The notes under the pieces: generated by a model | What the model was told of the DNA's origin: nothing | Databases searched by the model: none | The model's input: only the letters and a program-made list of their open reading frames with translations | Origin: Ptiloglossa arizonensis | Taxonomy: Eukaryota > Arthropoda > Insecta > Hymenoptera > Colletidae | Assembly: GCF_051014685.1 (NCBI RefSeq) | Contig: NW_027479388.1 | Location: forward strand, 1-64,000 | DNA length: 64,000 nucleotides | Direction: 5' to 3' | Part shown: one piece after another, positions 27,915 through 41,548 of the stretch | Numbering within the stretch: the first letter of the stretch is position 1 | How the letters are laid out: the number at the start of each line of letters is the position of its first letter | Translations under genes and position numbers: made by a program

Positions 27915-28267
27915 CCCGCGCCCGGAAGGAAACCCATCGGGCGCGGGACCTACCCACTAAAACCCACCACGGTGGCCATCCTCGCACTATGCAGGGGGAG
28001 CACCTGGGACCGAAGACATCATAACATCAGGTGCTCCCCCGTGCAGGGCTCTCGCGCCCGTGTCCTCCCGTTCCAGGGAAGGGAGGGGGTACTTCACCCT
28101 CCCTTCCCTGTTTTCTCCTCGGCGCTCTGGCGCCCGACGTCGGAGCAGGGCCACACTGCTCCGACGTCCCACTCCCGGGGGCCGCCCGAGGGCGGCCGCG
28201 AGTCCCACACTCGCGACCGCCCACGGCCCCCATAGCCGCGCCGGAGGCACGGCCCTGGGACCGTGCC
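27915..28267 (-). other. 3' UTR of R1-type element with seven consecutive hairpins, copy 1
   Basis: Perfect inverted repeats follow one another: 27915-27923 with 27939-27947 (9 bp); 27994-28006 with 28028-28040 (13 bp); 28074-28087 with 28097-28110 (14 bp, 9-nt loop); 28136-28148 with 28156-28168 (13 bp, 7-nt loop); 28180-28186 with 28191-28197 (7 bp); 28197-28203 with 28209-28215 (7 bp, sharing one base with the last); 28246-28252 with 28261-28267 (7 bp). The surrounding non-coding stretch 27846-28417 has no convincing frame on either strand. The open frames there are by-products of high GC. In related elements a folded 3' UTR is recognised by the reverse transcriptase; that role is inferred here. 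Confidence 0.8.
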
Positions 28268-28417
28268 GTCGGCGCGGCCGCACCCCGGCTCGTACGCTCC
28301 CGAGGGCGGCTCTGGCCTCTCCGCCCTCGAGAGCGTCGCCGTCCCTTATTCCTCCCACCCCTCAGACGACGGGCGGTGGCACGAGCCTCAAGGGCTACGC
28401 ACCCCCGCCCGCCGCTC

Positions 28418-28740
28418 TCAGGGTGGCCTCCCCAGCCCTTCCGGAGGCCCACCCGCCCCCGGCCTCGGACGAGGCCTCGCTCGCGGTCTCCCGCTCTCGC
28501 GAATGCGGCTCGCGGCCTCCTTCCGCGAGATTACCTCCTCGCAGAAGGAGGCCACGGCCCGCCACTTCGTCTCGCTGCCGAGCATGGCCTGTACCACGCC
28601 CGGCAGCGATAGGTCCGCCCCAATCACGGCCGTGAGGACACGGCGCCCCACCCCCCAGGCCGGACACACCTCGAGGGTGTGTTGCGCCGTGTCCTCGTCC
28701 GCTGGACAGTGCCAGCAGCGCGCCGCCTCTTCCACACCGA
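28418..28740 (-). pseudogene. ORF2 C-terminal fragment of R1-clade element, copy 1
   Basis: About 107 codons, open from the satellite junction to TGA at 28418-28420, with no start of its own (the GTG at 28735 is an internal Val). Near the truncated start is a finger Cys-Trp-His-Cys, 8 residues, His, 4 residues, Cys (C-x2-C-x8-H-x4-C), the arrangement found at the C terminus of R1/I-type ORF2 proteins. A helical stretch follows, then an Arg/Pro/Gly-rich tail. Endonuclease and reverse transcriptase domains are missing, so it is a dead fragment. In the intact protein this region helps bind RNA or DNA during target-primed insertion. Family placement is by motif only. Confidence 0.75.
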
Positions 28741-31700
28741 ATACGTTATACGTTATACGTTATACGTTATACGTTTTACGATATACGTTATACGTTATAC
28801 GTTATACGTTCTACGTTATACGTTATACGTTATACGTTATTCGTTATACGTTCTTCGTTACACGTTATGCGTTATACGTTATGCGTTATACGTTTTACGT
28901 TATTCGTTTTACGTTATACGTTATTCGTTATACGTTATACGTTATACGTTATACGTTATACGTTATACGTTATACGTTATACGATATACGTTATACGTTA
29001 AACGTTATACGTTATACGTTATACGTTATACGTTATACGTTATACGTTATACGTTATACGTTATATGTTATACGTTATACGTTATACGTTATACGTTATA
29101 CGTTATACGTTATACGTTATACGTTATACGTTATACGTTATACGTTATACGTTATACGTTATACGTTATACGTTATAGGTTATACGTTATACGTTATACG
29201 TTATACGTTATACGTTAAACGTTATACGTTATACGTTATACGTTATACGTTATACGTTATACGTTATACGTTATACGTTATACGTTATACGTTATACGTT
29301 ATACGTTATACGTTATACGTTATACGTAATACGTTATACGTTATACGTTATACGTTATACGTTATACGTTATACGTTATACGTTATACGTTATACGTTAT
29401 ACGGTATACGTTATACGTTATACGTTATACGTTATACGTTATACGTTATACGTTATACGTTTTACGATATACGTTATACGTTATACGTTCTACAATATAC
29501 GTTATACGTTATACGTTATACGTTATACGTTATACGTTATACGTTCTACGTTATACGATATACGTTATACGTTATTCGTTATACGTTCTTCGTTACACGT
29601 TATACGTTATACGTTATACGTTATACGTTATACGTTATACGTTATACGTTATACATTTTACGATATACGTTATACGTTATACGTTCTACGTTATACGTAA
29701 TATGTAATGCGTCATACGTTTTACGTTATTCGTTATACGTTATACGTTATACGTTATACGTTATACGTTATTCGTTATACGTTATACGTTATACGTTATT
29801 CTTTATACGTTATACGTTATACGTTATTCTTTATACGTCATACGTTATACGTTTTACGATATACGTTGTACGTTATACGTTATACGTTATACGATATACG
29901 TTATACGTTATTCGTTATACGTGCTTCGTTACACGTTATACGTTATACGTTATGCGTTATACGTTTTACGTTATTCGTTATACGTTATACGTTATACGTT
30001 ATTCTTTATACGTTATACGTTATACGTTATTCTTTATACGTCATACGTTATACGTTTTACGATATACGTTGTACGTTATACGTTATACGTTATACGGTAT
30101 ACGTTATACGTTATACGTTATACGTTATACGTTATACGTTATACGTTATACGTTATACGTTATACGTTTTACGATATACGTTATACCTTATACGTTCTAC
30201 GTTATACGATATACCTTATACGTTATTCGTTATACGTTCTTCGTTACACGTTATACGTTATACGTTATGCGTCATACGTTTTACGTTATTCGTTATACGT
30301 TATACGTTATACGTTATACGTTATACGTTATACGTTATACGTTATACGTTATACGTTATACGTTATACGTTATACGTTATACGTTATACGTTATACGTTA
30401 TACGTTCTACGTTATACGATATACGTTATACGTTATTCGTTATACGTTCTTCGTTACACGTTATACGTTATACGTTATGCGTTATACGTTATACGTTATG
30501 CGTTACACGTTATACGTTTTACGTTATTCGTTATACGTTATACGTTATACGTTATTCTTTATACGTTATACGTTATACGTTATTCTTTATACGTCATACG
30601 TTATACGTTTTACGATATACGTTATAAGTTATACGTTATACGTTATACGGTATACGTTATACGTTATACGTTATACGTTGTACGTTAAACGTTATACGTT
30701 CTACGTTATACGATATACGTTATACGTTATTCGTTATACGTTCTATGTTACACGTTATACGTTATGCGTTATACGTTCTACGTTATACGATATACGTTAT
30801 ACGTTATTCGTTATACGTTCTTCGTTACACGTTATACGTTATACGTTATGCGTTATACGTTTTACGTTATTCGTTATACGTTATACGTTATACGTTATAC
30901 GTTATACGTTTTACGATATACGTTATACGTTATACGTTCTACGTTATACGTAATATGTAATGCGTCATACGTTTTACGTTATTCGTTATACGTTATACGT
31001 TATACGTTATACGTTATACGTTATACGTTATACGTTATACGTTATACGTTATACGTAATACGTTATACGTTTTACGTTATACGTTATACGTTATACGTTA
31101 TACGTTATACGTTATACGTTATACGTTATACGTTATACATTTTACGATATACGTTATACGTTATACGTTCTACGTTATACGTAATATGTAATGCGTCATT
31201 CGTTTTACGTTATTCGTTATACGTTATACGTTATACGTTATACGTTATACGTTATACGTAATATGTAATGCGTCATACGTTTTACGTTATTCGTTATACG
31301 TTGTACGTTATACGTTACACGTTATACGTTATACGTTATACGTTATACGTTATACGTTATACGTAATACGTTATACGTTTTACGTTATACGTTATACGTT
31401 ATACGTTATACGTTATACGTTATACGTTATACGTTATACATTTTACGATATACGTTATACGTTATACGTTCTACGTTATATGTAATATGTAATGCGTCAT
31501 ACGTTTTACGTTATTCGTTATACGTTATACGTTATACGATATACGTTATACGTTATACGTTATACGTTATACGTTATACGTTATACGTTATACGTTATAC
31601 GTTATACGTTCTACGTTATACGATATACGTTATACGTTATTCGTTATACGTTCTTCGTTACACGTTATACGTTATACGTTATGCGTTATACGTTTTACGT

Positions 31701-32311
31701 TATTCGTTATACGTTATACGTTATACGTTATTCTTTATACGTTATACGTTATACGTTATTCTTTATACGTCATACGTTATACGTTTTACGATATACGTTA
31801 TACGTCATAGGTTATACGTTATACGTTATACGTTATACGTTATACGTTTTACGTTATACGTTATTCGTTATACGTTATACGTTATACGTTATACGTTATA
31901 CGTTATACGTTATACGTTATACGTTATACGTTATACGATATACGTTATACGTTATACGTTATACGTTATACGTTATTCTTTATACGTTATACGTTATACG
32001 TTCTTCGTTACACGTTATACGTTATACGTTATGCGTTATACGTTATACGTTATGCGTTACACGTTATACGTTTTACGTTATTCGTTATACGTTATACGTT
32101 ATACGTTATTCTTTATACGTTATACGTTATACGTTATTCTTTATACGTCATACGTTATACGTTTTACGATATACGTTATAAGTTATACGTTATACGTTAT
32201 ACGGTATACGTTATACGTTATACGTTATACGTTGTACGTTATACGTTATACGTTAAACGGTATACGTTATACGTTATACGTTATACGTTATACGTTATAC
32301 GTTATACGTTA
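28741..32311 (+). repeat. Heptamer satellite between the two islands, about 3.6 kb
   Basis: Same TTATACG array, same orientation and variant repertoire as before the island. It carries the 322-bp signature block at 29173 and the repeated cassettes of the 24-27-kb segment. Nothing else was seen. Confidence 0.97.
29173..29494 (+). repeat. 322-bp signature block shared with 5411-5732 and 9590-9911
   Basis: TTATAGG, then TAATACG 154 bp later, then TTCTACA 315 bp after the start, with GTATACG and TTTTACG between them, are spaced identically at 5411-5732, 9590-9911 and here. A shorter version (TTATAGG and TAATACG at the same 154-bp spacing) is at 33693-33853. This links the distal part of the array to the block next to the gypsy element 20 kb away. 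Confidence 0.75.
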
Positions 32312-32413
32312 TTTTTTTTTTTTTTTTTTTATTTTTTTTTTTTTATTAACGTGGGGGAAATCTTCGAAAGACCCCCCCGCCGCCTGGGGAGGGGCGGGGG
32401 GAGTGTGGGATTC

Positions 32414-32766
32414 CCCGCGCCCGGAAGGAAACCCATCGGGCGCGGGACCTACCCACTAAAACCCACCACGGTGGCCATCCTCGCACTATGCAGGGGGAGC
32501 ACCTGGGACCGAAGACATCATAACATCAGGTGCTCCCCCGTGCAGGGCTCTCGCGCCCGTGTCCTCCCGTTCCAGGGAAGGGAGGGGGTACTTCACCCTC
32601 CCTTCCCTGTTTTCTCCTCGGCGCTCTGGCGCCCGACGTCGGAGCAGGGCCACACTGCTCCGACGTCCCACTCCCGGGGGCCGCCCGAGGGCGGCCGCGA
32701 GTCCCACACTCGCGACCGCCCACGGCCCCCATAGCCGCGCCGGAGGCACGGCCCTGGGACCGTGCC
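32414..32766 (-). other. 3' UTR of R1-type element with serial hairpins, copy 2
   Basis: All stems of copy 1 recur unchanged at +4499, for example 32493-32505 with 32527-32539, 32573-32586 with 32596-32609, and 32635-32647 with 32655-32667. The two substitutions between copies fall outside every stem. Confidence 0.8.
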
Positions 32767-32916
32767 GTCGGCGCGGCCGCACCCCGGCTCGTACGCTCCC
32801 GAGGGCGGCTCTGGCCTCTCCGCCCTCGAGAGCGTCGCCGTCCCTTATTCCTCCCACCCCTCAGACGACGGGCGGTGGCACGAGCCTCAAGGGCTACGCA
32901 CCCCCGCCCGCCGCTC

Positions 32917-33239
32917 TCAGGGTGGCCTCCCCTGCCCTTCCGGAGGCCCACCCGCCCCCGGCCTCGGACGAGGCCTCGCTCGCGGTCTCCCGCTCTCGCG
33001 AATGCGGCTCGCGGCCTCCTTCCGCGAGATTACCTCCTCGCAGAAGGAGGCCACGGCCCGCCACTTCGTCTCGCTGCCGAGCATGGCCTGTACCACGCCC
33101 GGCAGCGATAGGTCCGCCCCAATCACGGCCGTGAGGACACAGCGCCCCACCCCCCAGGCCGGACACACCTCGAGGGTGTGTTGCGCCGTGTCCTCGTCCG
33201 CTGGACAGTGCCAGCAGCGCGCCGCCTCTTCCACACCGA
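32917..33239 (-). pseudogene. ORF2 C-terminal fragment of R1-clade element, copy 2
   Basis: Same fragment as 28418-28740, stop at 32917-32919. The CCHC finger is unchanged. An Arg just after the finger in copy 1 is Cys here, and a Leu near the C terminus is Gln. It has no start codon and no catalytic domains, so it cannot function alone. Confidence 0.75.
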
Positions 33240-36200
33240 ATACGTTATACGTTATACGTTATACGTTATACGTTTTACGATATACGTTATACGTTATACG
33301 TTATACGTTCTACGTTATACGTTATACGTTATACGTTATTCGTTATACGTTCTTCGTTACACGTTATGCGTTATACGTTATGCGTTATACGTTTTACGTT
33401 ATTCGTTTTACGTTATACGTTATTCGTTATACGTTATACGTTATACGTTATACGTTATACGTTATACGTTATACGTTATACGATATACGTTATACGTTAA
33501 ACGTTATACGTTATACGTTATACGTTATACGTTATACGTTATACGTTATACGTTATACGTTATACGTTATACGTTATACGTTATACGTTATACGTTATAC
33601 GTTATACGTTATACGTTATACGTTATACGTTATACGTTATACGTTATACGTTATACGTTATACGTTATACGTTATACGTTATACGTTATACGTTATAGGT
33701 TATACGTTATACGTTATACGTTATACGTTATACGTTATACGTTATACGTTATACGTTATACGTTATACGTTATACGTTATACGTTATACGTTATACGTTA
33801 TACGTTATACGTTATACGTTATACGTTATACGTTATACGTTATACGTAATACGTTATACGTTATACGTTATACGGTATACGTTATACGTTATACGTTATA
33901 CGTTTTACGATATACGTTATACGTTATACGTTCTACGTTATACAATATACCTTATACGTTATTCGTTATACGTTCTTCGTTACACGTTATACGTTATACT
34001 TTATGCGTTATACGTTATACGTTTTACGTTATTCGTTATAAGTTATACGTTATACGTTATTCTTTATACGTTATACGTTATACGTTATTCTTTATACGTC
34101 ATACGTTATACGTTATACGTTTTACGATATACGTTATAAGTTATACGTTATACGTTATACGGTATACGTTATACGTTATACGTCCTAGGTTATACGTTAT
34201 ACGTTATACGTTATACGTTATACGTTTTACGTTATACGTTATTCGTTATACGTTATACGTTATACGTTATACGTTATACGTTATACGTTATACGTTATAC
34301 GTTATACGATATACGTTATACGTTATACGTTATACGTTATACGTCATAGGTTATACGTTATATGTTATTCTTTATGCGTTATACGTTATACGATATACGT
34401 TATACGTTATACGTTATACGTTATACGTTATACGTTATACGTTATACGTTATACGTTATACGTTATACGTTAAACGTTATACGTTATACGTTATACATTT
34501 TACGATATACGTTATACGTTATACGTTCTACGTTATACGTAATATGTAATGCGTCATACGTTTTACTTTATTCGTTATACGTTATACGTTATACGTTATA
34601 CGTTATACGTTATACGTTATACGTTATACGTAATATGTAATGCGTCATACGTTTTACGTTATTCGTTATACGTTATACGTTCTTCGTTACACGTTATACC
34701 TTATACGTTATGCGTTATACGTTTTACGTTATTCGTTATACGTTATACGTTATACGTTATTCTTTATACGTTATACGTTATACGTTATTCTTTATACGTC
34801 ATACGTTATACGTTTTACGATATACGTTATACGTCATAGGTTATACGTTATACGTTATACGTTATACGTTATACGTTTTACGTTATACGTTATTCGTTAT
34901 ACGTTATACGTTATACGTTATACGTTATACGTTATACGTTATACGTTATACGTTATACGATATACGTTATACGTTATACGTTATACGTTATACGTTATTC
35001 TTTATACGTTATACGTTATACGTTCTTCGTTACACGTTATACGTTATACGTTATACGTTATGCGTTATACGTTATACGTTATGCGTTACACGTTATACGT
35101 TTTACGTTATTCGTTATACGTTATACGTTATACGTTATTCTTTATACGTTATACGTTATACGTTATTCTTTATACGTCATACGTTATACGTTTTACGATA
35201 TACGTTATAAGTTATACGTTATACGTTATACGGTATACGTTATACGTTATACGTTATACGTTGTACGTTATACGTTATACGTTAAACGGTATACGTTATA
35301 CGTTATACGTTATACGTTATACGTTATACGTTATACGTTATACGTTATTCGTTATACGTTCTTCGTTACACGTTATACGTTATACGTTATGCGTTATACT
35401 TTATACGTTATACGTTATACGTAATACGTTATACGTTTTACGTTATACGTTATACGTTATACGTTATACGTTATACGTTATACGTTATACGTTATACATT
35501 TTACGATATACGTTATACGTTATACGTTCTACGTTATATGTAATATGTAATGCGTCATACGTTTTACGTTATTCGTTATACGTTATACGTTATACGATAT
35601 AGGTTATACGTTATACGTTATACGTTATACGTTATACGATATACGTTATACGTTATACGTTATACGTTATACGTTATACGTTATACGTTATACGTTATAC
35701 GTTATACGTTCTACGTTATACGATATACGTTATACGTTATTCGTTATACGTTCTTCGTTACACGTTATACGTTATACGTTATGCGTTATACGTTTTACGT
35801 TATTCGTTATACGTTATACGTTATACGTTATACGTTATACGTTATACGTTATACGTTATACGTTATACATTTTACGATATACGTTATACGTTATACGTTC
35901 TACGTTATATGTAATATGTAATGCGTCATACGTTTTACGTTATTCGTTATACGTTATACGTTATACGATATACGTTATACGTTATACGTTATACGTTATA
36001 CGTTATACGTTATACGTTATACGCTATACGTTATACGTTCTACGTTATACGATATACGTTATACGTTATTCGTTATACGTTCTTCGTTACACGTTATACG
36101 TTATACGTTATGCGTTATACGTTTTACGTTATTCGTTATACGTTATACGTTATACGTTATTCTTTATACGTTATACGTTATACGTTATTCTTTATACGTC

Positions 36201-37367
36201 ATACGTTATACGTTTTACGATATACGTTATACGTCATAGGTTATACGTTATACGTTATACGTTATACGTTATACGTTTTACGTTATACGTTATTCGTTAT
36301 ACGTTATACGTTATACGTTATACGTTATACGTTATACGTTATACGTTATACGTTATACGATATACGTTATACGTTATACGTTATACGTTACACGTTATTC
36401 TTTATACGTTATACGTTATACGTTCTTCGTTACACGTTATACGTTATACGTTATGCGTTATACGTTATACGTTATGCGTTACACGTTATACGTTTTACGT
36501 TATTCGTTATACGTTATACGTTATACGTTATTCTTTATACGTTATACGTTATACGTTATTCTTTATACGTCATACGTTATACGTTTTACGATATACGTTA
36601 TAAGTTATACGTTATACGTTATACGGTATACGTTATACGTTATACGTTATACGTTGTACGTTATACGTTATACGTTAAACGGTATACGTTATACGTTATA
36701 CGTTATACGTTATACGTTATACGTTATACGTTATACGTTATTCGTTATACGTTCTTCGTTACACGTTATACGTTATACGTTATGCGTTATACGTTTTACG
36801 TTATTCGTTATACGTTATACGTTATACGTTATTCTTTATACGTTATACGTTATACGTTATTCTTTATACGTCATACGTTATACGTTTTACGATATACGTT
36901 ATACGTCATAGGTTATACGTTATACGTTATTCTTTATGCGTTCTACGTTATACGATATACGTTATACGTTATACGTTATACGTTATACGTTATACGTTAT
37001 ACGTTATACGTTATACGTTATACGTTATACGTTATACGTTATACGTTATACGTTATTCGTTATACGTTCTTCGTTATACGTTATTCGTTATACGTTCTTC
37101 GTTACACGTTATACGTTATACGTTATGCGTTATACGTTTTACGTTATTCGTTATACGTTATACGTTATACGTTATTCTTTATACGTTATACGTTATACGT
37201 TATTCTTTATACGTCATACGTTATACGTTTTACGATATACGTTATACGTCATAGGTTATACGTTATACGTTATACGTTATACGTTATACGTCTTACGTTA
37301 TACGTTATTCGTTATACGTTATACGTTATACGTTATACGTTATACGTTATACGTTATACGTTATACG

Positions 37368-40100
37368 TTGTACGTTATACGTTATACGTTAAACGGTATA
37401 CGTTATACGTTATACGTTATACGTTATACGTTATACGTTATACGTTATACGTTATACGTTTTACGATATACGTTATACGTTATACGTTCTACGTTATACG
37501 ATATACCTTATACGTTATCCGTTATACGTTCTTTGTTACACGTTATACGTTATCCGTTATGCGTTATACGTTATACGTTTTACGTTATTCGTTATACGTT
37601 ATACGTTATACGTTATTCTTTATACGTTATACGTTATACGTTATTCTTTATACGTCATACGTTATACGTTTTACGATATACGTTATAAGTTATACGTTAT
37701 ACGTTATACGGTATACGTTATACGTTATACGTTATACGTTATACGTTATACGTTATACGTTATACGTTATACGTTATACGTTATACGTTATACTTTATAC
37801 GTTATACGTTATACGTTATACGTTATACGTTATACGTCATTGGTTATACGTTATACGTTATACGTTATACGTTATACGTTATACGTTTTACGTTATACGT
37901 TATTCGTTATACGTTATACGTTATACGTTATACGTTATACGTTATACGTTATACGTTATACGTTATACGATATACGTTATACGTTATACGTTATACGTTA
38001 TACGTCATAGGTTATACGTTATACGTTATTCTTTATGCGTTATACGTTATACGATATACGTTATACGTTATACGTTATACGTTATACGTTATACGTTATA
38101 CGTTATACGTTATACGTTACACGTTATACGTTATACGTTATACGTTATACGTTATACGTTATACGTTATACGTTATACGTTATACGTTATACGTTATACG
38201 TTATACGTGATACGTTATACGTTATACGTTATAGGTTATACGTTATACGTTATACGTTATACGTTATACGTTATACGTTATACGTTATACGTTATACGTT
38301 ATACGTTATACGTTATACGTTATACGTTATACGTTATACGTTATACGTTATACGTTATACGTTATACGTTATACGTTATACGTTATACGTTATACGTTAT
38401 ACGTTATACGTTATACGTTATACGTTATACGTTATACGTTATTCGTTATACGTTCTTCGTTATACGTTATTCGTTATACGTTCTTCGTTACACGTTATAC
38501 GTTATACGTTATGCGTTATACGTTTTACGTTATTCGTTATACGTTATACGTTATACGTTATTCTTTATACGTTATACGTTATACGTTATTCTTTATACGT
38601 CATACGTTATACGTTTTACGATATACGTTATACGTCATAGGTTATACGTTATACGTTATACGTTATACGTTATACGTCTTACGTTATACGTTATTCGTTA
38701 TACGTTATACGTTATACGTTATACGTTATACGTTATACGTTATACGTTATACGATATATGTTATACGTTATACGTTATACGTTATACGTTATACGTTATG
38801 CGTTACACGTTATACGTTTTACGTTATTCGTTATACGTTATACGTTATACGTTATTCTTTATACGTTATACGTTATACGTTATTCTTTATACGTCATACG
38901 TTATACGTTTTACGATATACGTTATAAGTTATACGTTATACGTTATACGGTATACGTTATACGTTATACGTTATACGTTGTACGTTATACGTTATACGTT
39001 AAACGGTATACGTTATACGTTATACGTTATACGTTATACGTTATACGTTATACGTTATACGTTATACGTTTTACGATATACGTTATACGTTATACGTTCT
39101 ACGTTATACGATATACCTTATACGTTATTCGTTATACGTTCTTTGTTACACGTTATACGTTATCCGTTATGCGTTATACGTTATACGTTTTACGTTATTC
39201 GTTATACGTTATACGTTATACGTTATTCTTTATACGTTATACGTTATACGTTATTCTTTATACGTCATACGTTATACGTTTTACGATATACGTTATAAGT
39301 TATACGTTATACGTTATACGGTATACGTTATACGTTATACGTTATACGTTATACGTTATACGTTATACGTTATACGTTATACGTTATACGTTATACGTTA
39401 TACTTTATACGTTATACGTTATACGTTATACGTTATACGTCATTGGTTATACGTTATACGTTATACGTTATACGTTATACGTTTTACGTTATACGTTATT
39501 CGTTATACGTTATACGTTATACGTTATACGTTATACGTTATACGTTATACGTTATACGTTATACGATATACGTTATACGTTATACGTTATACGTTATACG
39601 TCATAGGTTATACGTTATACGTTATTCTTTATGCGTTATACGTTATACGATATACGTTATACGTTATACGTTATACGTTATACGTTATACGTTATACGTT
39701 ATACGTTATACGTTATACGTTATACGTTATACGTTATACGTTATACGTTATACGTTATACGTTATACGTTATACGTTATACGTTATACGTTATACGTTAT
39801 ACGTGATACGTTATACGTTATAGGTTATACGTTATACGTTATACGTTATACGTTATACGTTATACGTTATACGTTATACGTAATATGTAATGCGTCATAC
39901 GTTTTACGTTATTCGTTATACGTTATACGTTATACGTTATACGTTATACGTTATACGTTATACGTTATACGTTATACGTTATACGTAATACGTTATACGT
40001 TTTACGTTATACGTTATACGTTATACGTTATACGTTATACGTTATACGTTATACGTTATACATTTTACGATATACGTTATACGTTATACGTTCTACGTTA
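37368..40100 (+). repeat. Tandem ~1.6-kb satellite duplication
   Basis: TTGTACG at 37368 and 38978 (1610 bp, 230 units), TCATTGG at 37837 and 39440 (1603 bp) and TGATACG near 38208 and 39804 (1596 bp) mark two copies. The offset falls by one heptamer at a time, which shows single-unit losses in one copy. The right limit is uncertain. Confidence 0.7.
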
Positions 40101-41548
40101 TACGTAATATGTAATGCGTCATACGTTTTACGTTATTCGTTTTACGTTATACGTTATACGATATACGTTATACGTTATACGTTATACGTTATACGTTATA
40201 CGTTATACGTTATACGTTATACGTTATACGTTATACGTTATACGTTATACGTTATACGATATACGTTATACGTTATTCGTTATACGTTCTTCGTTACACG
40301 TTATACGTTATACGTTATGCGTTATACGTTTTACGTTATTCGTTATACGTTATACGTTATACGTTATTCTTTATACGTTATACGTTATACGTTATTCTTT
40401 ATACGTCATACGTTATACGTTTTACGATATACGTTATACGTCATAGGTTATACGTTATACGTTATACGTTATACGTTATACGTTATACGTTATACGTTAT
40501 ACGTTATACGTTATACGTTATACGTTATACGTTATACGTTATACGTTATACGTTATACGTTATACGTTATACTTTATACGTTATACGTTATACGCTATAC
40601 GTTATACGTCATAGGTTATACGTTATACGTTATACGTTATACGTTACATGTTAATCGTTATACGTTTTACGTTATTCGTTATACGTTCTTCGTTACACGT
40701 TATACGTTATACGTTATGCGTTATACGTTTTACGTTATACGTTATTCGTTATACGTTATACGTTATACGTCATACGTTATACGTTATACGTTATACGTTA
40801 TACGTTATGCGTTATACGTTTTACGTTATTCGTTATACGTTATACGTTATACGTTATACGTTATACGTTATACGTTATTCTTTATGCGTAATACGTTATA
40901 CGATATACTTTATACGTTATACGGTATACGATATACGTTATGCGTTATACGTTTTACGTTATACGTTATACGTTATACGTTATACGTTATACGTTATACG
41001 TTATACGTTATACGTTATACGTTATACGTTATACGGTATACGTTATACGTTATACGTTATACGTTATACGTTATACGTTATACGTTATACGTTATACGTT
41101 ATACGATATACGTTATACGTTATACGTTATACGTTATACGTCATAGGTTATACGTTATACGTTATTCTTTATGCGTTATACGTTATACGATATACGTTAT
41201 ACGTTATACGTTATACGTTATACGTTATACGTTATACGTTATACGCTATACGTTATACGTTATACGTTATACGATATACGTTATACGTTATACGTTATAC
41301 GTTATACGTCATAGGTTATACGTTATACGTTATTCTTTATGCGTTATACGTTATACGATATACGTTATACGTTATACGTTATACGTTATACGTTATACGT
41401 TATACGTTATACGTTATACGTTATACGTTATACGTTATACGTTATACGTTATACGTTATACGTTATACGTCATAGGTTATACGTTATACGTTATTCTTTA
41501 TGCGTTATACGTTATACGTCATAGGTTATACGCTATACGTTATTCTTT

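Larger units (their letters stand above)
27814..28740 (-). mobile_element. R1-clade non-LTR retrotransposon, 5'-truncated 3' end, copy 1
   Basis: A 927-bp GC-rich island in the satellite. Read on the - strand it starts inside the last codons of ORF2 (CCHC finger), runs through a structured 3' UTR and ends in an interrupted A-rich tail. Severe 5' truncation with a 3' poly(A) is typical of target-primed reverse transcription. R1-clade membership is inferred from the C-terminal CCHC finger and its neighbouring residues. The left flank stops after satellite bases TTA and the right flank resumes at ATACG, so the target duplication is 1 bp (or 2 if the first T is satellite) modulo 7. The length cannot be fixed in a repeat. 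Confidence 0.8.
32312..33239 (-). mobile_element. R1-clade non-LTR retrotransposon, 5'-truncated 3' end, copy 2
   Basis: Same island as 27814-28740, shifted by 4499 bp. By eye the differences are one extra base in the inner poly-T run and two substitutions: T for A near 32935 (28436 in copy 1) and A for G near 33142 (28643 in copy 1). The 5' truncation point and both satellite junctions are identical. Two independent insertions would not be expected to truncate and land identically, so this is a duplicate of copy 1 or the reverse. Confidence 0.85.
24166..33560 (+). repeat. Duplicated composite block: satellite plus R1-type insertion
   Basis: The satellite from about 24166 to the end of the first GC-rich island, and about 320 bp beyond, recurs from about 29707 to beyond the second island. 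Offsets are about 5541-5555 bp in the left part and 4491-4499 bp around the islands. The roughly 1057-bp (151-unit) difference matches an internal tandem repeat present only in the first copy (26483 against 27540). Both satellite/island junctions are identical in the two copies. Right flanks diverge near 29060 and 33560. Hence the island was copied together with its surroundings. Confidence 0.8.

Noticed and set aside
28027..28735. Several 90-190-codon frames on both strands in the GC-rich island
   Set aside because: High GC makes stops rare. Only the - frame with the CCHC finger resembles a known protein. The others overlap hairpins and are compositional.
27814..33239. Two independent R1 insertions
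   Set aside because: Identical 5' truncation, junction phase and flanks are best explained by one insertion followed by duplication.
35921..39298. 1125-codon forward open frame, and similar frames across the array
   Set aside because: A heptamer without stops in any + frame produces such frames automatically. Overlapping frames encode the same permuted heptapeptide, with no domain or codon signal.
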